From assembly GCA_900549445.1 (NCBI GenBank), contig UROS01000039.1, positions 1 through 15,477 of the forward strand: a stretch of 15,477 nt of DNA. The letters are read 5' to 3'. Source of the stretch: an uncultured Porphyromonadaceae bacterium (GTDB lineage Bacteria; Bacteroidota; Bacteroidia; Bacteroidales; Muribaculaceae). This document shows positions 1-7,900 of this stretch, piece by piece (position 1 is the stretch's first letter; each line of letters opens with the position of its first letter). The notes under the pieces are model-generated. The model was not told where the DNA came from and did not search any database. It saw only the letters and a program-made list of their open reading frames with translations. The translations under genes and the position numbers were made by a program.

Positions 1-2721
1 AATCAGGTGCAGGTCGCATTCAGGAAACGCGTGCGCAAGTAGCTTCTCGGCGGAGTCGAGGTTCTCGACGTAGAGAATCTTCTCAAGAAGAACTACATCA
101 ACGACCTTAACAGCACCACGCTGAAAGGTTACGTGCCCGGCTTCAACGGCACCTCGCTGTGGGGTCTCGATGCCGACAACGCAGGTTTCCTCGTTCTGAT
201 CGACGGCGTTCCCCGCGATCTCAACAACATTCCGCCCACGGAGGTGAAAGACATTACTTTCATGAAGGGTTCGCAGGCAGTGGTGCTCTACGGCAGCCGC
301 GCGGCAAAAGGCGTGATTTACATCACCACCAAGCGTGGTCAGGAAGGTCCGCTGCGCATCGACGCTCACGTCAACACCGGATGGCACGTGGCCAAATCTT
401 ACCCCGAATACCTGGGCAGCGCCGAGTACATGACTCTCTACAATGAGGCTCGCGTACGCGACGGTCTCGGCATACTGTACTCACCCGAAGAAATCTACAA
501 TACGGCTTCGCATGTCAATCCGTACCGTTATCCCGACGTGGATATGTACTCCGACAAGTATATCAAGAAGGCCTACAACCGCACCGATGCCGACGTTGAA
601 ATCTCAGGCGGCAACCAGCGCGCCCGCTTCTATACCAATATCAACTATTTCCGCATGGGCAACTACATTGATTTCGGAGAGGCGAAGAAGAATTTCACCG
701 ACCGATTCAGCGTCCGCGGCAATGTGGATGTAAACATCACCGACTGGATCAAGACTACTGTCAATGCGGCTGCAACGTTCTACAACGCCCGCGGCGCACA
801 CGGTGACTACTGGGCAACTGCCGCAACCTTCCGCCCCAACCGCATTTCACCGCTCATCCCCGTGAGCATGGTGAACCCCGGTGCGACCGATGCCGCAGGT
901 CTGGTGAACAACAGCTCGAACCTGGTAGACGGTATGTTCCCCGCCGGTACAACGGTGGATCCCACCAATATTTTCGCCGACTATTACTTCAAGGGCTACA
1001 ACAAGTTTACCAGCCGCCAGTTCCAGTTCGACGCCGGTATCGACATCGACCTCCGCAAGATCACGAGGGGACTCTCGTTCCATACCCAGTTCGCTGTCGA
1101 TTACGCCACCACCTACAACACGGGTTACTACAATTCGTATGCCACCTTCGTTCCTACCTGGAGCAACTACAACGGCTCTGATGAAATAGTAGGAATCCGT
1201 CAGGAAGGCAAGGACGAGCACTCGGGCGTGCAGAACGTAAGTGACTCTCACAGCAACCAGACAATTCATTTCTCTGCCAACTTCGATTACGCCCGCACTT
1301 TCGGCGGCGTCCATAACTTCCATGCCCTCGCAGGCGTCAACGGCTGGCAGAGGACATTCTCCGGGACATACCACCGCACCAGCAATGCCAACCTCGGCAT
1401 TCAGGCTGACTACAATTACGACAACCGCTACTATGCCGACTTCTCCATAGCAGGCGTCCATTCATCGAAGCTCGCCGAAGGTCACCGTCAGGCATGGTCG
1501 CCCTCCGGAACAATCGGATGGCGCATCTCGCAGGAAGAATTCCTCAAAGATTCTCCCGTTGTGAATGAACTTATGCTCAGTGCATCGGCAAGCAAACTGC
1601 ATCAGGATATCGACATCGCCGAATACTATATGTACAGCGCCAACTACTCCGAGAGCGGATGGTACTCGTGGGCTGCCGGCGGCCAGGGAGCATTCAATCC
1701 CCGCCGCGGTGCAAACCCTGACCTTACCTACATTACCCGCGAGGAGTTCTCAGTCAACCTGCGCGGCGAGTTCCTCGACCGTATGCTCGGTCTCACCGCA
1801 TCGTTCTTCACAATCAAGAACGACGGCCTGATCATCTCCAACTCCACCAAGTTCCCGAGCTACTTTATGACCTACTATCCTGAGTCGTCATTCATTCCGT
1901 ATCTGAACTACAACGCCAACCGCCGCACAGGCTTCGACTTCGGCGTGAAGTTCAACAAGACCTTCGGCGAGTTTGAACTCGGCGTAGGGGTCAACGGCAC
2001 CTACTACGACACCAAGGCCACCAAGCGCGACGAAATATGGGGTGAGGATTACCTCTACCGCGAGGGTCGTCCGGTCGACGGCATCTGGGGCTATGTAAGC
2101 GACGGTTTCTTCGCTTCCGACGAGGAGGCAGCCGCTGCCGACCAGAAAGCTCTCGGCGGTTCCGACCTCAAGGGGGGCGACATCAGGTATGTGGATGTCA
2201 ACAAAGACGGTATTATCGACACCAAGGACCAGGTGTTCCTCGGCAAGGGCGGATGGTACGGCGATCCCTTCACTCTCGGCGTCAACATCACCGCCAAGTA
2301 CAAGGGCTTCACCCTCTTCGTTCACGGAACCGGCGGCTTCGGTGCCAAGGGTGTGAAGCACAACTGTTACGGGTGGGTGGCCGGCGACGGCAAGTATTCT
2401 GCAGCCGTACGCGGACGCTGGACACCTGAGACAGCCGCAACCGCCACTTACCCCCGTCTGACCACCACAAACGGTGCCAACAACTTCACTACCTCCGATT
2501 TCTGGATTTACAGCCGCGACCGTTTCGAACTCGCCAAAGTGCAACTTACCTACGACTTCCCCTCGCGTCTGTTCCACGGCCCGATCATAAAAGGTCTCTC
2601 GGTTTACGTGAGCGGCGACGACCTGCTCATGATCTCCAAGAACCGCAAGATCATGGAGATGAACGTTGGCAGCGCTCCTCAGTCGCGTTTCTACAACGTG
2701 GGTGCAACCGTAACTTTCTAA
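1..2721 (+). CDS. SusC-like TonB-dependent outer-membrane xylan-oligosaccharide transporter, 5' partial, with an in-frame stop
   Basis: This would import glycans across the outer membrane in a TonB-dependent way, with the SusD-like protein as its lid. Frame 1 reads as SusC from the first base. It starts at the end of the N-terminal carboxypeptidase-like domain (VAFRK), then runs through LLGG, a plug with VLIDGVPRD and VLYGSRAAKGVIYITTKRG, and a long beta-barrel. A DxNxDGxID calcium-loop-like motif lies near 2191-2230, and the chain ends on a barrel strand with terminal Phe. About 890 codons are visible, against roughly 1000 in the family, so the signal peptide and most of the N-terminal domain lie upstream. 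A TAG at 40-42 interrupts the frame where relatives read on into LLGG. The first start-like codon after it is GTG 133, inside the plug, which would leave no signal peptide and is not credible as a real start. Downstream the frame is intact with SusC conservation throughout. The family is certain; whether the gene is functional is open. Confidence 0.9.
40..42 (+). other. In-frame TAG inside the SusC-like gene
   Basis: The frame reads AFRKRVRK, then TAG, then LLGGVEVLDVENLL. Homology continues in the same frame on both sides, so this is a base substitution, not a frameshift. The codon sits where SusC proteins of this group usually carry an acidic or polar residue (GAG or CAG would each need one change). 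Code reassignment is unlikely because two other genes here, at 13137-13139 and 14252-14254, end normally on TAG. It is either a true nonsense mutation or a sequencing/assembly error. Confidence 0.85.
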
Positions 2722-2727
2722 TAACTC

Positions 2728-4521
2728 ATGAAATATATGAAAAGTATATATAAAATAATGGCAGCGGTCGCCCTGACGGCGTCAATGGTGGCCTGCGACG
2801 ACCTTTTCGAGCCCGCCAACGAGAACATCAAGGACATCAACAAGCTCGACAAGGAACCCGGTACCGCCGACGGTGTTCTCGGAAGCGCCTACATCCTCAT
2901 GCCTTATCCTGATGCAATGTCGCAGTGGGATGTGGCTACCGACGACGCCGTGAGCAATGACCTCGACAACGGTTATATGAAAATCGCCGTTGGCGGCTGG
3001 ACTGCTGAAAACAATCTTTCGGCCGACAACTACCGCGACCGCAACGCTTCGATTCAGTTCGTAAATCAGTTCCTGTCGATCGTTGACAATGTGACGTTCT
3101 CTACCAACGCCGTAATCAACGAGATGTTCCGCGACCGTCTTAAAGGCGAGGCATACGCCCTGCGTGTGCTCAACATGTATCATCTTCTCCAGAACTACGG
3201 AGGCCGCACCGCTTCTGGCGAGCTGATGGGTGTGCACATCTGGACAACTCCTTACGATGCCACTATAGACATGAACGTGTCGCGCGACACCTACGCCGCG
3301 TGCATGCAGCAGCTTTTCGACGATGCCGACAAGGCTCTCGAACTGCTCCCCACCGACTATGTCAACGTTTCTTCCATCAACGATGTTCCTGCAAAATACC
3401 GTCAGTTAGGTGTTGATGACCCCGCTGACTATACCCGTGTGTTCGGCGCCCACGCCTGGACCCGCATGTCGGGCCGCATCGTCGAGGCTATCCGCGCTCA
3501 GGCAGCTTTACTTGCCTCCAGCCCCGCGTTTGCCGACGGTTCTGGCGTTACTTCCGCCCAGGCAGCCGACTATGCAGCCGACATCCTTGACCGCATCGGC
3601 GGAGTTGCCGGTTTGAGCGAGAAAGGCCACCTCTGGTATACGGCCGAGGAAATGGGCGATGGCGGAGGTGTATATGCCAACCACGCGGAAATCTTATGGC
3701 GTGGCGGAATCACTACCTCTACATCGGCTCTCGAAGCTGACAATTTCCCGCCCACAATCTACGGCAAAGGCAGAATCAACCCCACTCAGAACCTTGTGGA
3801 TGCGTTCCCGATGCAGAACGGTTACCCCATCACCGACAGCCGCTCGAACTATGATGCCGCCAATCCGTATGCCGGACGCGACCCGCGTCTGGAGGCATAC
3901 ATCGTAGTCAACAAGTCGACAATGGGCGTAAGCAACTCCACCATCAACACTGCCGCAGACAGTGAGACAAACGACGGTCTCAACAAGGAGTCGGGTTACT
4001 CAACGCGCACCGGCTACTATATGCGCAAACACCTCCGCAACGACGTAAACCCCAATCCCGCCGGAAAGGTTGAGAAGGCACGCTACACCAAGCGCATCCG
4101 CTACACCGAGATCTTCCTCGCTTATGCCGAAGCCGCCAACGAGGCATGGGGCCCTACCGGAAACGGAACCCACAGCTACAGCGCCTACGACGTGATCAAG
4201 GCAATCCGCCATCGTGCGGGGGTAGGTACCGACAACGGCGATCCTTATCTGGAATCGGTCAAGACGAGCAAGGATGAAATGCGCAAGCTCATACGCAACG
4301 AACGCCGTCTGGAACTCTGCTTTGAGAATCTCCGCTTCTGGGATCTCCGCCGCTGGAACGCAGACCTTAATGAGACAGCCAAGGGCGTCAGCATCACCGG
4401 CACGACCTTCACTCCCATCGATGTTGAGAACCGCCGTTACAGCGATTACATGGTCTACGGCCCGCTTCCTTACACCGACGTGCTGAAATTCAGCAACCTT
4501 GAGCAGAATCAGGGATGGTAA
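2728..4521 (+). CDS. SusD/RagB-like surface glycan-binding lipoprotein
   Basis: This is the outer-membrane lipoprotein partner of the SusC-like transporter, binding xylan chains or oligosaccharides at the cell surface. The 597 residues start with a lipoprotein signal peptide (SMVAC, lipidated Cys23) followed by Asp-Asp, an acidic start typical of surface-exported Bacteroidetes lipoproteins. Family hallmarks are the helical TPR-like N-terminal half (EAYALRVLNMYHLLQNYGG) and the C-terminal RYTEIFLAYAEAANEA, RHRAGV and RNERRLELCFENLRFWDLRRW motifs, ending in LEQNQGW. Length is normal. It begins 6 bases after the susC stop, so the two are co-transcribed. ATG 2728 is used; an in-frame ATG at 2737 would give an equally good signal peptide (MKSIYKIM), so the exact start is uncertain by three residues. 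Substrate is inferred from the GH10 and other xylan enzymes downstream. Confidence 0.95.
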   Translation: MKYMKSIYKIMAAVALTASMVACDDLFEPANENIKDINKLDKEPGTADGVLGSAYILMPYPDAMSQWDVATDDAVSNDLDNGYMKIAVGGWTAENNLSADNYRDRNASIQFVNQFLSIVDNVTFSTNAVINEMFRDRLKGEAYALRVLNMYHLLQNYGGRTASGELMGVHIWTTPYDATIDMNVSRDTYAACMQQLFDDADKALELLPTDYVNVSSINDVPAKYRQLGVDDPADYTRVFGAHAWTRMSGRIVEAIRAQAALLASSPAFADGSGVTSAQAADYAADILDRIGGVAGLSEKGHLWYTAEEMGDGGGVYANHAEILWRGGITTSTSALEADNFPPTIYGKGRINPTQNLVDAFPMQNGYPITDSRSNYDAANPYAGRDPRLEAYIVVNKSTMGVSNSTINTAADSETNDGLNKESGYSTRTGYYMRKHLRNDVNPNPAGKVEKARYTKRIRYTEIFLAYAEAANEAWGPTGNGTHSYSAYDVIKAIRHRAGVGTDNGDPYLESVKTSKDEMRKLIRNERRLELCFENLRFWDLRRWNADLNETAKGVSITGTTFTPIDVENRRYSDYMVYGPLPYTDVLKFSNLEQNQGW

Positions 4522-4528
4522 TTTTATC

Positions 4529-4558
4529 ATGAAAACCAAAATAATGAACAACAGATGA
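4529..4558 (+). other. Possible 9-codon leader ORF overlapping the start of the next gene
   Basis: ATG 4529 opens a 9-codon frame (MKTKIMNNR, then TGA) whose stop overlaps the ATG at 4555 as ATGA. The ATG lies in the sequence TTATCATGAAAA, which recurs exactly at the start of the GH10 gene (5609-5620), so the site resembles a real initiation site of this operon. It may be a translationally coupled leader or the relic of an older start. No product can be assigned. Confidence 0.3.
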
Positions 4559-5601
4559 AACAGATAAAATATATAACTCTTTTCGGTCTCGGGGCAGTGA
4601 TGGCGCTCGGAACTGTTTCGTGCAAGAATTCCGATACCGATTTCCCCGATCATCAGGATGGAGTAAGCGCATATTTCGCTCACCAGTATCCTGTCCGGAC
4701 GATTGTTCTCGGTGAATTTCCCGATGCCGACAACTCGCTCGACAATCAGCATAAATTTCAGATTTTTGCAACCCAGGGAGGTGCCTATGAGTCGCGCGAC
4801 CTGAGAATCGACGTGGTTGTGGATCCCTCACTTACCGATAATCTTACATTCGACGGTGATAATCCGGTAAAGGTGATGCCCGAAAGCTACTATTCGCTCG
4901 CAAGCACCACCCTTACCAAGAAAAAGGACTTCTTTTTCGGAACCGAGGTGTCGCTGACCGATGCATTCTTCTCCGATCCCGCGTCGCTGGCCAATAACTA
5001 CGTAATTCCTCTCCGCATGACGGCCGCTGTGGGAGCCGACAGAATCCTGTCGGGAACAGCCATCGACCCAGAGTCGAATCCCGCACGCTGCGATGCTTCG
5101 GCCTGGAGTGTTCTTCCTCAGGACTACGTGCTCTACTGCGTGAAGTTCGTCAATAAGTGGCACGCATCCTATCTGCGCCGCGGGACCGACATTATCACCG
5201 GTGCCGACGGCGTGACAAGAACCGTTGAGCGCAAGGCCCAGTATGTGGAACAGGATGAGGCCGTTTACCTCACCACCGCAGCGCTCGATAAGTGTATCTT
5301 CCCTGTTTCGACAGTGGTGGAGGATGGTGAAAGCCTCAAAACTCTTACCTGCGAACTCATACTTACCTTCAGCGGCGACGACTGCACTGTGACCACTTCC
5401 ACCCCCGGAATGACAGCGACAGGCAGCGGCAAGTTTGTTGTAAAAGGCGAAAAGCACAGTATCAACAATCAGGACTGCGACGCACTCTATCTTGACTATG
5501 AGGTAAACTTCGGACCGGTGAAGTATAAGACCGAGGATACCCTCGTGCTCCGTTCCCGCGAAATCCAGCCCGAATACTTTACTCCTGTTTATAAAAAGTA
5601 A
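4555..5601 (+). CDS. DUF1735/DUF4361-type (BT_3987-like) lipoprotein in the XusE/SusE position
   Basis: This is probably a surface glycan-binding accessory protein of the SusC/D complex. It has no enzyme motifs. The 348 residues begin with a lipoprotein signal peptide (GTVSC, Cys23; KNSD follows). An N-terminal half of about residues 35-160 resembles DUF1735 (VVVDPSL, then LTKKKDFFFGTEVSLTDAFF, then NNYVIPLRMT). A C-terminal half of about residues 175-345 resembles DUF4361, with the characteristic NKWHASYLRRGTD near its start. In core xylan loci of Prevotella and Bacteroides a protein of unclear function, XusE, occupies exactly this place between susD and the CBM-bearing GH10. I assign the domains from remembered family motifs. 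Xylan binding is inferred from position only. Its ATG overlaps the stop of a possible 9-codon leader; the next gene starts 12 bases downstream. Confidence 0.8.
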   Translation: MKQIKYITLFGLGAVMALGTVSCKNSDTDFPDHQDGVSAYFAHQYPVRTIVLGEFPDADNSLDNQHKFQIFATQGGAYESRDLRIDVVVDPSLTDNLTFDGDNPVKVMPESYYSLASTTLTKKKDFFFGTEVSLTDAFFSDPASLANNYVIPLRMTAAVGADRILSGTAIDPESNPARCDASAWSVLPQDYVLYCVKFVNKWHASYLRRGTDIITGADGVTRTVERKAQYVEQDEAVYLTTAALDKCIFPVSTVVEDGESLKTLTCELILTFSGDDCTVTTSTPGMTATGSGKFVVKGEKHSINNQDCDALYLDYEVNFGPVKYKTEDTLVLRSREIQPEYFTPVYKK

Positions 5602-5613
5602 ACCTGACTTATC

Positions 5614-7773
5614 ATGAAAAGATATAAATTAAGTATTGCCGTGCTTGCTGCGGCTGCCGTGATGGCGGGGTGTGCCGACGAAATAGACAACACCTCCAAT
5701 TTCACGGTGGAAAAGCCCCAGACTCTCGCACAATATGAATATCTCAACGCCTACGCCCCGTTGAAAACCTACATTGACCGCGGGGCGCATCCCGGATTCC
5801 TTCTCGGCACCGGTGTAAATGCCTCGGAATACCTTCAGCGCGGTGCGGCGTACCTGCTGACCAATTCCAACTTCGACCAGGTGACCACCGGCAATGCAAT
5901 GAAATATGCATCGGTGGTAAAAGATGACGGCTCAATGGATTTCTCGCTGGTCCGTGACTTCGTTACTGCTGCCACAAATGCCGGCATTCAGGTCTACGGC
6001 CACACTCTCTGCTGGCATGAGCAGCAGAACCTGAAATGGCTCAATTCTTTGATTGCCGACAAGGCGATTGAAGTAGATCCCAACGAGAAACTCGAGGTGG
6101 AGGATTACGTGATGGACTATTCCACCGCTTCCTCCTATAATTTCTGGGCAGCAGACGAGGTGAAACCCAACATCTCGATCAATACCGCCGACGGATGTCT
6201 CGACATTGTCAACGAGACCGCTATCGACAACTGGAAGATTCAGTATCACGTGGCCGACGGTCTGCCGATCGTAAACGGTCAGGAATACCAGCTTAAAATA
6301 ATGGTTCGCGGTACCTCCGACGGAGTTATGGAAGGCAAAGTCGGTACATGGGGCGGCGGCGCAGGTGTGCGTGTGCCCTTCACCACCGAATGGGAGGAGC
6401 AGGTTATAGACTTCACCGCTTCGACCGACGGCAGTTTCGTGCTGCTTCAGTCGGGTCAGTTTGTGGGTACCATCCAGATCAAATATGTGAAGATTGTCCA
6501 CCAGGAAGCTCCTGCCGTTTCGATCCCGGTTCCCGTCTGGGAACCTGATTTCGCAACCGTGGAGGACAAGGACAACGCCATAATGGGCTGGGGCAACGGC
6601 TCGACCCGTAAAGTCGTCAACAATATCCTCGAGCTTACCAATCCTTCGAAGGCGAATCCCTGGGAGGCGCAGGCCGGCAAAGATTTCGACAAACCCATGG
6701 AAGTAGGTACGAAATATTTCCTGAAAGTGAAGATCAAAGGCTCATCGGAAGGCTCCATCGGAGCAGGATTCCAGAACCCTGACGGCTACAAGGGCTGCGG
6801 CGACTTCAACAAAATCGCAATCAAGACAGACTGGGCTGAAGTCACAGTGTCGACAACCTGCAACGGTGAAAACGCTGTACGCTTCCTCCTGAACTTCGGC
6901 GACTATGCCGGCACTATCTACATCGAAAGTCTCTCTCTCTACTATGAGATTTCAGCCAACACCATTCCTCTGACTCCGGCAGAGAAGGAAGAAATTCTCA
7001 CCAACGAGATGGAACGCTGGGTGAAAGCAATGATGGAAGCAACCGAAGGCAAGGTGAAGGCCTGGGACGTTGTAAACGAGCCCCTCTCCGGCGGCCCGTG
7101 GGGTCAGCGCTACGATCTGCAGCACGCCGCAACCGCTTCGGATCCGAGCAACAAGTTCTACTGGCAGGATTATCTCGGCGACAACTACGTGCGCGTGCCC
7201 ATCCGCTTCGCCCGCAAGTATTTCGCAGAGAATGGCGGAAATCCCGAAGACCTCAAGCTGTTTATCAATGACTATAACCTTGAGTCGACCTGGGACGACA
7301 ACCAGAAGCTCAAGAGCCTTATCCAGTGGATCGAACAGTGGGAGAGCGACGGCGAGACCAAGATAGACGGCATCGGTTCGCAGATGCACGTTTCCTACAA
7401 TATGAATCCGGAAGCTCAGAAGAGCCAGGAGGAGCATATCGTCAAGATGTACGAACTCCTCGCCGCATCCGGCAAACTCGTGCGTATAACCGAACTCGAC
7501 ATGGGTATCATCGACGAGAACGGCCAGAACATCAAGACTCCCGACCTGACTTTCGAACAGAAGCAGCTTATGTCGGACTTCTATAAGTTTATCGTAGAGA
7601 AGTACTTCGAGATAATTCCCCTCGACCAGCAGTATGGTATCTGCGCATGGGCACAGACCGACAGCCCCGAAGGCTCCGGATGGCGTCCCGGCCAGCCCAT
7701 CGGTCTCTGGGATCTCAACTACAGCCGCAAGCCCGCCTATGCAGGATTTGCCGACGGTCTCGCGGGCAAATAA
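5614..7773 (+). CDS. Surface GH10 endo-1,4-beta-xylanase with two CBM4-like modules inserted in the barrel
   Basis: This lipoprotein should cut xylan backbone beta-1,4 bonds outside the cell, feeding the SusC/D pair. Of 719 residues, the signal peptide ends at Cys20 (VMAGC, followed by ADE). The GH10 barrel begins at about residue 45 and runs through GHTLCWHEQQ (130-138), where most GH10 enzymes have WHSQ. It is interrupted at about 163-448 and resumes at about 451. The acid/base is Glu489 (DVVNEP) and the nucleophile Glu627 (ITELD), with FINDYN and IGSQMH between them. The insertion holds two beta-sandwich modules of about 135-140 residues that share the patterns Y-x-LK-(ten residues)-G and GTIxI near their ends, as expected for tandem CBM4/9 domains. 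This architecture matches Xyn10C-type xylanases of Prevotella and Bacteroides. It closes operon 1 and is followed by a strong terminator. Family and activity are secure; the binding preference of each CBM is not. Confidence 0.95.
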   Translation: MKRYKLSIAVLAAAAVMAGCADEIDNTSNFTVEKPQTLAQYEYLNAYAPLKTYIDRGAHPGFLLGTGVNASEYLQRGAAYLLTNSNFDQVTTGNAMKYASVVKDDGSMDFSLVRDFVTAATNAGIQVYGHTLCWHEQQNLKWLNSLIADKAIEVDPNEKLEVEDYVMDYSTASSYNFWAADEVKPNISINTADGCLDIVNETAIDNWKIQYHVADGLPIVNGQEYQLKIMVRGTSDGVMEGKVGTWGGGAGVRVPFTTEWEEQVIDFTASTDGSFVLLQSGQFVGTIQIKYVKIVHQEAPAVSIPVPVWEPDFATVEDKDNAIMGWGNGSTRKVVNNILELTNPSKANPWEAQAGKDFDKPMEVGTKYFLKVKIKGSSEGSIGAGFQNPDGYKGCGDFNKIAIKTDWAEVTVSTTCNGENAVRFLLNFGDYAGTIYIESLSLYYEISANTIPLTPAEKEEILTNEMERWVKAMMEATEGKVKAWDVVNEPLSGGPWGQRYDLQHAATASDPSNKFYWQDYLGDNYVRVPIRFARKYFAENGGNPEDLKLFINDYNLESTWDDNQKLKSLIQWIEQWESDGETKIDGIGSQMHVSYNMNPEAQKSQEEHIVKMYELLAASGKLVRITELDMGIIDENGQNIKTPDLTFEQKQLMSDFYKFIVEKYFEIIPLDQQYGICAWAQTDSPEGSGWRPGQPIGLWDLNYSRKPAYAGFADGLAGK

Positions 7774-7827
7774 GAGAATCATTATTTTGGTGGATCAATA
7801 ATACGTTTAGGTAGTATTATGATCGTT

Positions 7828-7875
7828 TCGTCGCCGGGAGAACCGTGCACTTCTCTCCCGGCGGCGATTTTTTTT
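7828..7875 (+). terminator. Strong intrinsic terminator after operon 1
   Basis: The arms 7828-7841 and 7854-7867 form a 14-bp GC-rich stem with one G-U pair, and the loop is 12 bases. A run of eight T (7868-7875) follows directly. It lies 54 bases after the GH10 stop and only 25 bases before the next start codon, between genes on the same strand. It ends operon 1 and could limit read-through into operon 2. Confidence 0.9.
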
Positions 7876-7900
7876 GAAATTTGAAATCTAATATCGAGTT

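Noticed and set aside
40..42. Reassignment of TAG as a sense codon
   Set aside because: Two intact genes in the window end at TAG exactly where their families end, so TAG works as stop here.
133..135. GTG as the start of a shorter SusC-like protein
   Set aside because: It lies inside the plug domain and homology reads continuously upstream of it; there is no signal peptide and no start context.
4000..4752. Long open frame on the - strand opposite the SusD end, and similar ones at 6952-7782, 1888-2577, 847-1461 and 10410-11105
   Set aside because: They lie antisense to genes with clear homology, have odd composition (Val/Gly/Ala/His-rich) and no recognisable motifs. They are explained by the strong codon bias of the sense genes.
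6100..6965. Insertion in the GH10 gene as a mobile element or separate gene
   Set aside because: The frame is continuous, there are no terminal repeats, and the inserted part has carbohydrate-binding-module character known for this xylanase type.
7786..7809. TTTG (7786-7789) plus TACGTTTA (7802-7809) as a Bacteroides-type promoter for operon 2
   Set aside because: The last base of the -7 box does not match and the 12-base gap is much shorter than usual, so I do not report it as a promoter.
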